This document shows, one piece after another, positions 36,856 through 47,233 of a stretch of DNA of 64,000 nucleotides. Numbering within the stretch: position 1 is the first letter of the stretch; each line of letters starts with the position of its first letter. Made by a program: the position numbers and the translations under genes. The notes under the pieces were generated by a model. It was not told the origin of the DNA and did not search any database. It saw only the letters and a program-made list of their open reading frames with translations. Where the stretch lies: NCBI GenBank assembly GCA_963766445.1, contig CAVXZW010000015.1:1-64000 (forward strand). Direction: 5' to 3'. The DNA comes from JAICYJ01 sp963766445 (GTDB lineage Bacteria; Actinomycetota; Thermoleophilia; Gaiellales; JAICJC01).

Positions 36856-37920
36856 TCAGTTGCAGATCCAGGACGGCTGCGACGTGTTGCAGGTGTTGCC
36901 TGGGAAGCGATTGTCGCTGCCAGACTTGTCATAGAAGACGTCCAGCGGCGAGTTGCCGGTGATGGTGTTGTTGGAGATGGTGTCGTGGCGCGGATCGAAG
37001 CCGCTACCGCCACCGATCTTGGCCGACACCAGCACCAGCCCGGCGGAGATGAACGAATCGCCGCCCGGCATGTTGCCGGTGATCCAGTTGTGCGTGACTA
37101 GCGTCCGGCGAGCGCCCACCAGCAGCAGGCCGATGCCCGACAGCGGCGGTGAGCCCTCGTCGTCAGCCGCGCAGGCCTTGTCGTTGGCCCACATGCCGTT
37201 GTTCCACAGCGTCATGTTGTGGAGACCACCCGGCTGGCCGTCGTCCAGCAGCAGCATGCCCACGCAGTTGCCCCACGACCTGTTGTCGTGGACGCGGCCG
37301 TGCGCGGAGTGGCGGATGAACACGCCGTACTGGTTGCGATACACCGTGTTGTGGGCGATCACGTAGTCGGCCTGCGGCGAATCGCCAAGGTACAGCCCGG
37401 GCTCCGCGTTGTCGTGGCTGCGGTTCCACAGGTAGGCGCCGCCATGCTGCACGAAACCGGCGATGCCGTACCCGGAGTTGTGCGCCGACACGTTGCCGAC
37501 GATCCGGGAATTGGCGACGTTGAACATGAAGATGCCGTCGCCGTGGAAGCCCGCCACCGTGAAGCCACGGATGGTGGTGCCGACCGTCGGCCGCAGCGGG
37601 TTGAAGCTCGCGTCGACCTGGCCGAGCACGCAGATACCGTCCACCTCGGGCGCCGACACCTGTGCACAGAAGCCGCGCGGATGAGCCGGCTGCTTCAGCA
37701 CCGCGTGGCGGCCGATCAGTGTCAGGTGGCTCTTGCGGATGGTCAGGTTCTGGTGGTACACGCCGCGGTGCACGATGATCGTGTCGCCCGGCGATGCGTG
37801 CCGGATCGCACGCTGGATCGAATGCCCAGGCCACACGTGCCAGGTCGCAGCGGATGCTGTGCCGGAGAGCGCCAGCAGCGCAGCGATGGCAAGTGCGAAC
37901 GTGAGTGCCGTTCGTCTCAT
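36856..37920 (-). CDS. Secreted right-handed beta-helix (NosD/pectate-lyase-like) protein
   Basis: A 354-residue exported protein. The signal peptide is MRRTALTFALAIAALLALSG with cleavage after ASA. The mature part consists of parallel beta-helix coils with repeated G-x-x-I/V and N-x-I/V patterns: SIQRAIRHASPGDTIIVHRG, TIRGFTVAGFHGDGIFMFNV, RIVGNVSAHNSGYGIAGF, HNTVYRNQYGVFIRHSAHGR and TISNNTITGNSPLDVFYDK. The layout (GDTI near the start, then coils with surface Asn and His) is that of polysaccharide-binding or lyase-type beta-helices. Catalytic residues are not identifiable. It is read from a TTTACA-N17-TAGCCT promoter with AAAGGGGG before the ATG. Confidence 0.85.
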   Translation of the reverse strand: MRRTALTFALAIAALLALSGTASAATWHVWPGHSIQRAIRHASPGDTIIVHRGVYHQNLTIRKSHLTLIGRHAVLKQPAHPRGFCAQVSAPEVDGICVLGQVDASFNPLRPTVGTTIRGFTVAGFHGDGIFMFNVANSRIVGNVSAHNSGYGIAGFVQHGGAYLWNRSHDNAEPGLYLGDSPQADYVIAHNTVYRNQYGVFIRHSAHGRVHDNRSWGNCVGMLLLDDGQPGGLHNMTLWNNGMWANDKACAADDEGSPPLSGIGLLLVGARRTLVTHNWITGNMPGGDSFISAGLVLVSAKIGGGSGFDPRHDTISNNTITGNSPLDVFYDKSGSDNRFPGNTCNTSQPSWICN

Positions 37921-37952
37921 AAGTTCCCCCTTTGGAGCCGTTGCCGCGGGGA

Positions 37953-37981
37953 GGCTACGCCAGGTTCGGCGGACTGTAAAG
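37953..37981 (-). promoter_or_regulatory. Promoter of the beta-helix gene (TTTACA-N17-TAGCCT)
   Basis: On the minus strand TTTACA (37976-37981) and TAGCCT (37953-37958) are separated by exactly 17 bases, 32 bases upstream of the ATG at 37920, which has AAAGGGGG close before it. Confidence 0.6.
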
Positions 37982-38069
37982 GCTTGCTGCGCACATACCT
38001 TGGACTGCGTAGCAGGTCGAACTACCAGCCGGTGGGCCTTGGAATATCGAGACCACTACAGAGGACGCG

Positions 38070-38982
38070 TCACCCCGAAAAGGTTCCGAGCGAACCGGCG
38101 ACGTCGGCCACGTACCGGACGATGCGTCTCGCCTCCATGCCATCGGGATCCTGCTCCGGGTCGTAGATCGCAATGCTCCAGCCGGCGCAGCCGCCGCAGT
38201 CGAGCGCGGCGAGCGTGAGCTCGGTCAGCTGTGACCAGTCGAGGCCACCCGGCTCGTCCTCGTCGTCGGGCACACGGCCTGCGGTGAAGATGTCCTGCGC
38301 GAGCACGTCGAGGTCGGTGTGCAGCCACCATGCCGGCGCGGTGGTGACGGACGTGCTCGACGGCCTCGCGCGCGACCTGGGCGGGATCGGCCGCGATCGC
38401 CTCGTAGCCGCGGAGAAACACGCCACGGTCGGCCAGGCTTGCGAGGTTGAGCGTCCGGCGCAGCGCATGGTCGCGCGGACCGAGCATGGCCAGCGCCGCC
38501 GATTCCAGCGCCGGCAGATGGCGGCGCAAAGGCGCGGGCGCGAGCTGGCCGGTGATGCCCAGGAGCAGGCCCACCTCCATGTTCGCCGCCTCGCCGTCGG
38601 GCGATACATCCAGCGGCGTCGTATCCTCATGACCGTCGACAAAGACCAGGCCGGCCCGGCCGTTGTGGTCGCGCAGGCCGCTCACCGCGCCCAGCAGCAC
38701 CGAGCACTCACCGCCGTAGACGATCGGGAAGCGACCGGCGGCCAGCGCCGCACCCACGTGCTCGCGAAGCGCCTCGACCAGCGCCAGCAGGGCCGCCTCG
38801 TTCATCAACCCTGACCCTGCGGCACGCCCCGGGTCGGCGGGCGGCAACGCGAAATCGGTCCGCCCCACCTCACGCTCACCGAAGGCGCCCTCCAGGCCGG
38901 CGTCGCGCAGCGCCTCGGCCGCGCGAGCCTGGTGCCCGACACGGCCGAAGCCATCGAAGGGAGCGCCGATCAGCTGAATCAA
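38070..38982 (-). CDS. Arginase/agmatinase-family ureohydrolase-like protein (one-base frameshift)
   Basis: About 303 residues after repair. The arginase fold signatures are present though altered: RFPIVYGGECSVLLGAV, FVDGHEDTTPLD in place of the usual D-A-H-x-D, and after the break near 38334-38343 WWLHTDLDVLAQDIF, corresponding to the third metal motif. Substitution of Ala by Gly in D-A-H-x-D keeps the metal ligands (Asp, His, Asp). The family hydrolyses guanidino compounds; the real substrate cannot be named. It is preceded by a short exported-protein gene that overlaps its start by four bases. Confidence 0.75.
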
Positions 38983-39320
38983 CAGCTGATCCGAACCGTG
39001 CCGGAGTCATCCACGGCGAACACCATCCCGCTGCCGTTGGTGCCGTGGTAGATCCCGTTCATGCCGGCCTTCCACGGATCGTTGAGCACCTGCGTGAAGC
39101 CACCCGGCCCGGCCTGCGGGCAGTGCACGGTCAGCGGCACGAGCCAGGTCGTCTGTCGAGAACGTGCGGGTGCCGCGAACGACGACCGAGTGGTAGGGAG
39201 GGCCGGCCGAGGTGCTTCCGACCGTCGCCGCGCCGCCGGTCGAGCCGGCCCCGCGGCCACCGCCCAGACCGCACCCGTCGCCCCCAGATAGGACGACCGC
39301 AGCGCCACGCTTCGCCACAT
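38979..39320 (-). CDS. Small exported or surface protein, reading frame uncertain
   Basis: The C-terminal part is clear and natural looking: TWLVPLTVHCPQAGPGGFTQ, VLNDPWKAGMNGIYHGTNGS and FAVDDSGTVRISC, ending in an overlap with the arginase-family start. The N-terminal part could be in the same frame from ATG 39320 (MWRSVALRSSYLGATGAVWA, signal-like) or, if one base near 39148-39160 is in excess, in a frame reading AGPPYHSVVVRGTRTFS. I cannot decide. Length is about 100-113 residues. The two conserved-looking cysteines could form a disulfide outside the cell. No family is recognised. Confidence 0.45.
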   Translation of the reverse strand: MWRSVALRSSYLGATGAVWAVAAGPARPAARRRSEAPRPALPTTRSSFAAPARSRQTTWLVPLTVHCPQAGPGGFTQVLNDPWKAGMNGIYHGTNGSGMVFAVDDSGTVRISC

Positions 39321-39382
39321 ATCGGAAGGAAGCTACACGCCGGGTACAGATTCCACCAGAGCCGTGCCGGTACCCTGGAGGG

Positions 39383-39616
39383 ATGCGCATTCCCATCGTC
39401 GTGCTGATCACTGCGCTGGTGCTGATCCTGGGTGCCTCCGCCCAGTCCACGACCACCGGGCCGCTGACCGCCGAAGCACACGGCTATCGGCCGCTGGTCG
39501 CAGCGACCGCGTTCACCCGGCCACGAGCATCTGTGGGTTCTGGGTCTGCCATCAAGTCGCTGATTGCCAGCGGGTGGCGACCGCCGCGGCACGCTGAGAT
39601 GCCCGCTGGTCGATGA
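39383..39616 (+). CDS. Short exported peptide
   Basis: ATG 39383 is preceded by GGAGGG with correct spacing and opens a clean signal peptide (MRIPIVVLITALVLILGASA). The remaining 57 residues are STTTGPLTAEAHGYRPLVAA followed by a basic tail of unremarkable composition. Another frame over the same tail (TSICGFWVCHQVADCQ) has a tight cysteine pattern, so a frameshift near 39520 is possible and the mature end is uncertain. No function can be suggested. Confidence 0.5.
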   Translation: MRIPIVVLITALVLILGASAQSTTTGPLTAEAHGYRPLVAATAFTRPRASVGSGSAIKSLIASGWRPPRHAEMPAGR

Positions 39617-39638
39617 CCCGGCCGCCGGGCGGTCGGCG

Positions 39639-40814
39639 ATGGGTATGGTGCGGCGGGTGAACAGCCCACGTCACTTCCGCCAGAAGACCGGCGAGGAGCA
39701 ACGGGCGACCTGGCTGGAGCTGTTCTTCGACCTGGTCTTCGTGTTCGCGGTGACGCAGCTCAGCCACCTGCTGCTGCATCACCTGACGCTGCGCGGCGCC
39801 CTGCAGACGCTGTTTCTGCTGCTGGTCGTGTGGTGGGCCTGGATCTACACCACATGGATGACCAACTGGTTCGATCCCGAGTCGGTGCTGGTGCGACTGG
39901 TGCTGCTGGTGGTGATGGCATCGAGCCTGCTGATGGCGGTCGCCATCCCCGAGGCCTTCGGCAAGCTGGCGCCGCTGTTCGCCTGCTCCTACGTCCTGCT
40001 GCAGGTGGTGCGGAACGCCTTCAACGTCTACGCGACACCGCGCGACAACGCCTTCCACGTCATCTTTCGCCGGATCCTGGCCTGGAGCCTGGTCTCGGGT
40101 GTGCTGTGGCTGGCCGGCGGGTTCGCGCCGGCGGGCGCCCGTACCTGGCTGTGGATCGCGGCGCTGGCGGTCGACTACGTGGCACCGTCCGTGGGCTACT
40201 GGACGCCACGGCTGGGCCGATCCGCGACCACGGACTGGGAGATCGAAACGGCGCACTTCGCGGAGCGGTTCCAGCTGTTCATCATCATCGCGCTGGGCGA
40301 GTCGATCGTCGTCACCGGCGCCACCGCATCGTCGCTGGTGCTGGATTTCGCGAACGGGACGGCGCTGATGGTGGCGTTCGGGACGTCGGCGGCGCTGTGG
40401 TGGCTGTACTTCGACGAGGTCGGATGGCGCGCGCAGCGGTTCCTGTCGCGGGCTGATGACAGCGGCAGGCTCGCGCGCGACGCCTACACCTACCTGCACA
40501 TCCCGATCGTGGCCGGCATCATCGTCGTCGCCGTCGGCGACGAGCTCGTGATCGCACATCCCGGCGCGTCGCCGTCGGGCGTGGAGCTGGCCGTGATCCT
40601 GGGCGGGCCGGTGCTGTACCTGGTCGGCCACACCCTGTTTCGGCTGCGCATGATCCACAACGTCAGCCGCAAGCGCGTGGTCGCCGCGGTTGCCATCCTC
40701 GCCCTGGCGCCGCTCGGCGGCACGCTCACATCCCTGGCGCTCGCCGCCTGCGTGCTCGCGATCCTGGCCGTGCTGGCCGCGGCCGAGACGCGAAACCGCC
40801 TGGCCGCGAGCTAG
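39639..40814 (+). CDS. ltrA: LtrA family membrane protein (low temperature requirement A)
   Basis: A 391-residue inner-membrane protein with about ten hydrophobic segments. The N-terminus has the family signature RATWLELFFDLVFVFAVTQL, and later ETAHFAERFQLFIIIALGES and YTYLHIPIVAGII, all characteristic of LtrA (PF06772). The family was named from a Listeria gene needed for growth in the cold; its biochemical role is not settled. The start may be ATG 39639, ATG 39645 or GTG 39657. Its stop overlaps that of the convergent DUF2127 gene by four bases. Confidence 0.9.
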   Translation: MGMVRRVNSPRHFRQKTGEEQRATWLELFFDLVFVFAVTQLSHLLLHHLTLRGALQTLFLLLVVWWAWIYTTWMTNWFDPESVLVRLVLLVVMASSLLMAVAIPEAFGKLAPLFACSYVLLQVVRNAFNVYATPRDNAFHVIFRRILAWSLVSGVLWLAGGFAPAGARTWLWIAALAVDYVAPSVGYWTPRLGRSATTDWEIETAHFAERFQLFIIIALGESIVVTGATASSLVLDFANGTALMVAFGTSAALWWLYFDEVGWRAQRFLSRADDSGRLARDAYTYLHIPIVAGIIVVAVGDELVIAHPGASPSGVELAVILGGPVLYLVGHTLFRLRMIHNVSRKRVVAAVAILALAPLGGTLTSLALAACVLAILAVLAAAETRNRLAAS

Positions 40815-41694
40815 GTCGCCCGGTGACGCCGCAGCCGGCCACCGCTGGTGCCGCCCGCGATCAGCTCCGGCGTGGATCGCTCGAGCGCGTCCCATCCGCA
40901 CTCCGAGTAGCGGATCCGCTCCTCCTCCGCGGCGCCGCCGCGGACGCCGAACAGCCGCTTCGAGAACAACAGGTAGGCCGAGCACGGCCAGGTTGATCAC
41001 GGTCGCTCCCAGCTTGAGCACGCTGGGGCCGGTCACGAGCTCGCTCAGCTCGTAGGGCAGGAAGGCGCCGGTGGCGATGAACGTCAGGTACTCGGCCCAG
41101 CGCTTCATCATCCACAGCCCGACCGCCTCCACCCCCTCCACCAGCGCGTACAGGCCGAGCCCGCCGGCGATCAGGTAGAGCGTGTTCGAGTCGGCGTGAA
41201 ACAGCCTGTCGACCTCTCCCAGCAGGCCATGATGCCGGGGCAACGGGCCATTGTTGACGCCTTCGATCGCCCGCAGCGCCGTGTCATAGAGGCGGCGCAG
41301 GTGGGCCTGGTCGTTCGCGAACACGAGCACCGCCCCCGCCAGACGCCGCCAGCACGATGAAGTGGATGAAGCGGTCGATCGCGATCAGCCGCAACACGAT
41401 CAGGTCGCGCATCGCCCGGCCCCGCAGCGGCAGCTCGATCTCGGCGTGAGCAGGCACCCGGTCGCGCACCGGCGCGTCGGGAGGGGCCAGCGGCACCCAG
41501 GCGTCGCAGCGCAGGCAACGGTGCCAGCGGACGCCGTCTATCTCGCGCACGATCACGCTGTCTCGCTCCGTCACCTCGCGAACGTCGGTGCCGGCCAGCA
41601 CGTGGCCGCGGGCGCCGCAGGCCAGCAGCTCCCAGTGGAACCGCGGCAGGTAGCGGGCCGGGTGGTAGAAGGGCTTGGGTGCGATGACCGCCAT
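40811..41694 (-). CDS. DUF2127 membrane protein (two frameshifts)
   Basis: About 293 residues after repair. It starts with a soluble segment containing a possible metal-binding motif (WHRCLRCDAWVPL) and then DUF2127-type membrane helices. Breaks occur near 41330-41342, before VLVFANDQAHLRRLYD, and near 40968-40976, before AYLLFSKRLFGVRGG. Helices visible are LIVLRLIAIDRFIHFIVLAA, LIAGGLGLYALVEGVEAVGL and LKLGATVINLAVL, with GLWMMKRWAEYLTF between, typical of DUF2127. The C-terminus (ECGWDALERSTPELIAGGTS) is cytosolic. Function of the family is unknown. Confidence 0.78.
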
Positions 41695-41750
41695 GTGCGT
41701 AAGTCTGTCGGCGCGGGCGACGTCGCGCTTAGCGCCCGCAGCTCACCCGG

Positions 41751-43927
41751 TCAGGACTCGGTGGCGGCGGCCGGTTCGTCGGGACGCAGAAACAGCAGCC
41801 GTGCCGCCGGCCGCGGCATCCACCAGTTCCACTCGCCCATCAACCGCATCAGCGACGGCACCAGCAGCGCGCGGATCACGGTCGCGTCGAAGATGATGCC
41901 GGCCGCCAGGCCGATGCCGAACTGCTTCACGTCCACGCCGGGGCTGCTGGACAGCACCAGGAACGAGAACATCAGGATCAGCGCGGCGCTGGTCACCAGC
42001 TTGCCGGTGCGGGCGAGGCCGAGCTCGATGGCGCGATTGGTGTTGCCGACGTCGTCGTAGATCTCGCGCATGCGCGTCAGCATGAACACCTCGTAGTCCA
42101 TCGAGATGCCGTACAGGAACGCGAAGATCATCAGCGGGATCCACGAGATGATCACGCCGGTGGGATCGATGTTCCAGATCGGTTTGCTGCCGTGGCCCTG
42201 CTGGAAGATGAACACGATGATGCCGTAGGCCGCCGTCAGCGAGATCAGGTTCAGGATCACGGCCTTCAGCGCCAGCACCAGCGAGCGGAACGCGCGCGCG
42301 AGCAGCAGGTAGGTGAGCACCACCACGAACAGCAGCAGGTACGGGAAGTTGTCGTAGACGGTGTGCTCGAAGTCGCGCGACTGCGGCGGCCCACCGGCGG
42401 TACCGAGGCTGACACCACCACCCAGCTGCCGTTCCAGCCCAGGCAGCGTGGTGTTCTCGAGCGTGGCGATCGCACCGTAGGCGTCTGAGCTGGCGGAGTC
42501 GGTCGCAGGCACGGCCTCGATCACGGTGAGGCCGTTGCGGCTCCACCCCTGCGGCGCCGAGGCGCCGGCGATGCCCTCCGACTTCCCGACCGCCGCGACG
42601 ATCGTCGGGATCTGGCCCGCGGTGGCACCCTGCACCGTGATCGCGATCGGGGAGAGCGCACCCGCGGAGATGCCGGCGGCGGCGAGCTGGTCGCGCCCGG
42701 TGATCGCCGGACCGCTTCCCGGCATGTTCTTGGCCAGCGCGTCGCCGGGGTTCAGCGAGATCGCGGGGATCATCACCACCACCACGATGGCGATGCCGAG
42801 CGCGGCCATCACACCCGCATGGTGGGTGACCAGGCGCGCCCACCGCGCCCACGGGCCGACGTCCGGGTCGGCCTGCGAGATGAAGCGGCGCGGCATCACC
42901 CGCACCCGGTTGATGCCGGTGCCGATGATCGCCAGCATGGCCGGCAGCAGCGTGCAGGCGGCGATCACCGAGACGATCGGGATCAAGCAGCCCTGCCACG
43001 CCGATCGAACGGATGAACGGGATCGGCAGGATCACCATGCTCAGCAGCCCGATGCCGACCGTCGAGCCCGATACGACCACCGACTTGCCGGCGTGGATCA
43101 TCGTCTCGACCAGCGCGTGCTCGGAGGACCTGCCCGCGGCCAGCTCCTCGCGGAAGCGGAAGATGAACAGGAGCGAGTAGTCGATGGCGACGCCGAGACC
43201 GACCAGCGCCACCAAGAACTCCACGATCACCGACACGTCGGTGACGTAGGTGAGCAGCAGGATCAGGGTGAAGGTGTTCAGGATCGACGCCATCGCGACG
43301 ATCAGGGGCATCGCCACCGCAGGCAGCGTGCCGAACACGAACAGCAGGATGATGAGGGCGCCGAGCGCGCCGATCGCGACCTCGACCAGGATGCTGGGGC
43401 CACCGCTGGCGCCGTTGCCGGCAGCCTGCTCCAGCGCGTCCAGGCCGCTGACCGATGCCTGCACCCCGGACGGGGCGTTCGCGGCGATCGCCTGCTGGGT
43501 GGCCGCGATGGTGCCGCCGGCGCCGAAGCCGTTGTCGCCCACCGGGTAGATGGCCGCGAACATGGTGTGCCCGTCCTTGGAGACGTACAGGCCGGAGTCG
43601 GCGCCGGTGTTGAAGTAGGAGCTGATCCGGGCGCCGCGGGTTCTGCTTCAGCGCGGCATCGAGGGCGCCCTGGATGCCCGGAGCCTGCGTGACGTCGCCG
43701 GCCGGGTCGTGGAACACCAGCACCATCGGGTTCTGGTTGCCGTTTCCGAACGTCTCGACGATTCGCTGGTTGTGCTGGTAGGACTGTGAGCTGGGGATCG
43801 AGAACGTCGTCAGCAGCCGGTTGGCAGCCTTCGGGGCCGCGAATCCGCCGATCGCGGTCAGGACGACCCAGACCGCCACGACCAGCTTGCGGTGACGCAG
43901 GATCGTATGAGCCAGGCTTTCCAGCAT
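41751..43927 (-). CDS. MMPL/RND-type transporter (two frameshifts)
   Basis: Large inner-membrane exporter of the MMPL family, about 725 residues after repair, with 11-12 membrane helices in two homologous halves each followed by an outer loop. It starts MLESLAHTILRHRKLVVAVW. A break near 43640-43650 precedes SYFNTGADSGLYVSKDG. The first bundle has VALVGLGVAIDYSLLFIFRF, the G-x-x-x-D-Y motif of the proton path. A break near 42984-42990 precedes LIPIVSVIAACTLLPAMLAI. The second bundle has FAFLYGISMDYEVFMLTRMR. Both functional D-Y motifs are kept. Substrates in the family are lipids, glycolipids or drugs. Confidence 0.87.
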
Positions 43928-43985
43928 CAGGTTCGCATCCTAGATCGGCCTTCGCGCGTCCGTCGAAGGTGGCCGGTGCGTGCGG

Positions 43986-44309
43986 CTACGCGGCGCACGC
44001 CGTGGCGTCGCCGAAGCGCGACTCGATCGCGACCAGCGTGTGCAGCGCTCGAATCGGGTGGCTGCCGTCGTACAGCGGCGAGGTCGCTCCGTGCGTCAGC
44101 ACCTGCCGGAGCTCGCGCAGCGTCCCGGCATCCACCGTTCGGCGCTCGTCGCGCAATGCGTCCGCCAGGACGTGCATCTCCTCGCCGCAGGTGGCCAGCA
44201 CGCTGCCGGGGATGGGCACGGCTGAGATCCGTCGTCCGTACAGCTTCCGGGGCGTCAGAGCCACGTCGATGAAGTTCGCGAGCCGTTGTCTGTTGGTGGC
44301 GGTATTCAT
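43986..44309 (-). CDS. Hypothetical protein of 107 residues
   Basis: Intact small soluble protein, mostly helical by composition (HVLADALRDERRTVDAGTLR, HPIRALHTLVAIESRFGDAT), starting MNTATNRQRLANFIDVALTP. It has no signal peptide or membrane segment. Two cysteines (ATCGEE and the C-terminal CAA) are present. I do not recognise it. It is downstream of the ferritin-like gene on the same strand, separated by a strong terminator hairpin, so it is probably transcribed on its own. Confidence 0.55.
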   Translation of the reverse strand: MNTATNRQRLANFIDVALTPRKLYGRRISAVPIPGSVLATCGEEMHVLADALRDERRTVDAGTLRELRQVLTHGATSPLYDGSHPIRALHTLVAIESRFGDATACAA

Positions 44310-44383
44310 GCCATGAATGGTAGAGGGCCACCGGCGCCAGACGGTACGGGTATCCCCCCAAAAGCTCGACGGCGAGCCATACG

Positions 44384-44420
44384 CCGCCCGCGTCGCGCCT
44401 TCGAGGCGCGACGCGGGCGG
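44384..44420 (-). terminator. Terminator hairpin after the ferritin-like gene
   Basis: CCGCCCGCGTCGCGCC (44384-44399) and GGCGCGACGCGGGCGG (44405-44420) form a perfect 16-bp stem with a five-base loop, eight bases after the stop of the ferritin-like gene. Confidence 0.85.
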
Positions 44421-44428
44421 AACCTCGC

Positions 44429-45593
44429 TTACAAGCGCGTGCGGTGCGCGGCGTCGGCAGCCTGCGCCAGGCGCATCAGCGTCCGGAAGAAGGCCGGCGT
44501 CTGCCCCCTGAACAGGTTGTCGGCGGTGAGCGGCGCACCGCCGCCACGGCGCCCGAGTTCTGCGTCGTGGAGGGTCGGATCACGGAGCAGGCCGGAAGCC
44601 CCTTGTCCAGGAAGTCGCAGGGCTCCGGGAAGATCAGGTTCGTCTGGAACAGCTCGCTGTCCCGCGCGTTCAGGTCAGGGAAGTGGGTTCCGGTCTCGGG
44701 GTCGGTCACGCCCGCCAGCGGCTGCGCCACGGCGTTTCCGGCCTTGTCGTGCCAGACCGCGAAGTGGTCGACCTCGACTCCGCCGATCGAGACGATGATG
44801 CGGAGCACCTCCAGCGACGAGGCCTTCAGGCTCATCGTGGTGTAGAGGCTGGAGCCACCCTGCTCGATCATCGCGAAGTGGAACCCGGCGGCGTTCGCGA
44901 TCGCCTGCATGCGCCGCGCGCGCCTGGTGGTCGGCGGCACCGGCTGACCGGTGCCGGGGGGTGTGTCCTGGTCGTTCAGCGGGATCGCCGGCTGGTTGTG
45001 GATCTGCACCGCCTGCGGGAATGCGGCTCCGAAATCGGGGTTCTTGGTGCTGCGGTAGCGGGTGTACCAGCTGGTGTCGACGTTCAGCGACATCAGGTTG
45101 GTCAGCCGGCCGATCTGCTTGGCGCCGGTGGCCCTGCTGCTGGGCAGCGTGCGGAAGCGGTCGAGGTTTACGGGCCTTGCCCCCTGCGAACGCAGGTACG
45201 CGTTCAGGAACGCGGCGTGGCTGCGCTCGTCGTCGGTGTTATCGCTGATGTACTGGGGCATGTCGCCGTCGCGATTCTCGAGTGCGAGCATGTAGGAGCG
45301 ATTGCCGCCGTTGACCCCGCCGAGCTCCTCATACTGCTCCCAGAGGTCGGTCTCGAGGATCTCCGCGGCACAGAGGAACCGCAGGATCGCGATGTCGCCC
45401 GCAGTGGGGGTGTCGACGCCGGCCGCGGCGCCGGCTGCCAGCAACCCCGAGCCCGCCAACGCGGTGGCACCGGCCACACCGGCGCCACGAAGGAACGCGC
45501 GGCGACCGATCACCCGGTTCCAGTGCCCGCCAGATCCTCCTCGGCGGGACCGACCGCACGGCCGTCGGTGGTGGTGGAAGCATCTTCCAGCAT
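44429..45593 (-). CDS. Tat-exported ferritin-like domain protein (frameshifts at both ends)
   Basis: Exported protein of about 387 residues. The probable start is ATG 45593, preceded by GGGAGG, giving MLEDASTTTDGRAVGPAEED. A missing base near 45513-45520 would then join it to VIGRRAFLRGAGVAGATALA, a twin-arginine signal. If not, GTG 45513 is the start. The mature domain (ILRFLCAAEILETDLWEQYE, SDNTDDERSHAAFLNAYLRS, LEVLRIIVSIGGVEVDHFAV) has the E/ExxH pattern of ferritin-like proteins secreted by actinobacteria. Near 44533-44545 a second break precedes TADNLFRGQTPAFFRTLMRL, and the protein ends AHRTRL with TAA at 44429. Confidence 0.8.
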
Positions 45594-45761
45594 GGGTCGT
45601 CCTCCCTTTCCCGATGGGTACACACTGCCGATCGCGGTGAGCCGCCCGACCACCCGAGGCGCCGCGATCCCCCTATTACGGCCCTGAGCCGACCGGTTTC
45701 GGACAGGTGACCGCAGTCACAGTGAGGGCTCGCGACCGAAGAACCGTCTACCGTCTTACCT

Positions 45762-47173
45762 GTGACCAAGCCCAGCAGACCGGGTCGCCCGCCTCGAAAA
45801 CGGCGAGGACGCCGAGCGCGGCCGCCAGGCGCGAGCAAGCGCGCCACGTGCAGGCCACGCCGACTGGGCGCCGGCGCGCACGCGGCCGGACCCCGTGCAA
45901 ACGCTCCATCGTCAGACGGAGTCGCGGCTGGCCGAGCTCGTGCCGATCCGGTATGGGCGGATGCTGGCCACGCCGTTCACGTTCTTCCGCGGCGCGGCCG
46001 CGGTGATGGCGGCCGACCTGGCCGACACCCCCAGCTCCGGCCTGGTGGTGCAGGTTTGCGGGGACGCGCACATCTCGAACTTCGGCGGGTTCGCCGCGCC
46101 CGATCGCCGCCTGGTGTTCGGGCCCAACGACTTCGACGAGACGCTGCCCGGCCCCTGGGAGTGGGACGTGAAGCGGATGGCCGCAAGCATCGAGATCGCC
46201 GGCCGCGACATCGACCTGCCGGCCGCGCGGCGACGGCCTGATCGTCGAGCGGGCGGTGCGCGAGTACCGCGAAGGGATGCGCGAGTTCGCCCGGGAGAGC
46301 TTCCTCGACGCCTGGTACGAGCGCCTCGACGCCGACGAGTTGACCGCCCGGTTCGGCACGAAGCTCGACGCCGACGGCCAACAGCTGTTCATCCGCACCT
46401 TCCAGAAGGGCCGGCGAAAGACCAGCGCGCGGGCCGTCCAGAAGCTGACCGAATTGGTCGACGGGAGGCTGCGATTCGCGAGCGTCCCGCCGCTCTTGAC
46501 ACCTCTGCACGAGCTCTACGACGCCGGGCCGAACGAACGCCGGGCGTACGTGCTGGGACTGCTGGAGCAGTACATCGACGGGCTCCACGCCGATCGCCAG
46601 CACCTCGTCCGCTCCTATGAGGTGGCCGACATGGCCCGCAAGGTGGTCGGGATCGGCAGCGTCGGCACCCGGGCATGGGTGATCCTGCTGGTCGGCCGCG
46701 GTGGGCAGGACGCCGTCATGCTCCAGGCCAAGGAGGCCCAGGCGTCGGTGCTCGAGCCGCACCTGGGCCGGAGCGAATACGACACCCACGGCGAGCGGGT
46801 CGTTCGCGGCCAGCGGATGATGCAGGCGGCGACCGACATCTTCCTGAGCTGGCAGCGCAGCCCCGACCTGGAGGGCGTCGAACGCGACTTTTACGTGCGC
46901 CAGCTCTGGGACTGGAAGGCCTCGGCCGACCTGTCACGCATGACGGAGCACGGCCTGCTCACCTACACCCGCGCCTGCGCCTGGTCGCTGGCCCGCTCGC
47001 ACGCCCGGTCGGGCGACCGCCTGGCGATCGCCGCCTACCTCGGCAAGGGCCGCAGCTTCGACCGGGCCATCGCCCGGTTCTCCGCCCTCTACGCCGACCA
47101 GAACGAGCTTGACCATCGCCGGCTGAGGTGCAGCCGTGAGGTCCGGTGAGATCGAGGCCAGAGAGGGAATCTG
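45762..47173 (+). CDS. DUF2252 family protein (three probable frameshifts)
   Basis: About 470 residues after repair, paralogue of the intact gene at 57788. It aligns with that gene from ARASAPRAGHADW, through LVPIRYGRMLATPFTFFRGA and CGDAHISNFGGFAAPDRRLV, to GIGSVGTRAWVILLVGRGG and VVRGQRMMQAATDIFLSWQR. Breaks: near 45775-45780, near 46227-46233 (before DGLIVERAVREYREGM) and near 47115-47140, after which VRSGEIEAREGI matches the paralogue end. DUF2252 resembles aminoglycoside-phosphotransferase-type kinases (G-D-x-H-x-x-N in CGDAHISNFG, F-D-x-N/D-D-F-D-E), so phosphotransfer is plausible but unproved. It is divergent from the ferritin-like gene. Confidence 0.82.
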
Positions 47174-47179
47174 ATGCCT

Positions 47180-47212
47180 CGCCGGGCGGGGGGAAGCGAA
47201 CTCCCCGCCCGG
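47180..47212. terminator. Terminator hairpin between DUF2252 and aldehyde dehydrogenase genes
   Basis: GCCGGGCGGGG (47180-47190) pairs with CCCCGCCCGGC (47202-47212) around an 11-base loop, located between the convergent stops at 47173 and 47234, so it can serve both genes. Confidence 0.75.
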
Positions 47213-47233
47213 CTGTGAGCCGCGCAGATCCGG

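Noticed and set aside
39552..41330. A long minus-strand frame of 592 codons across the LtrA gene
   Set aside because: Only its first part (after 40968) is real DUF2127 sequence; the rest is antisense to LtrA with low-complexity Arg/Gln/His composition.
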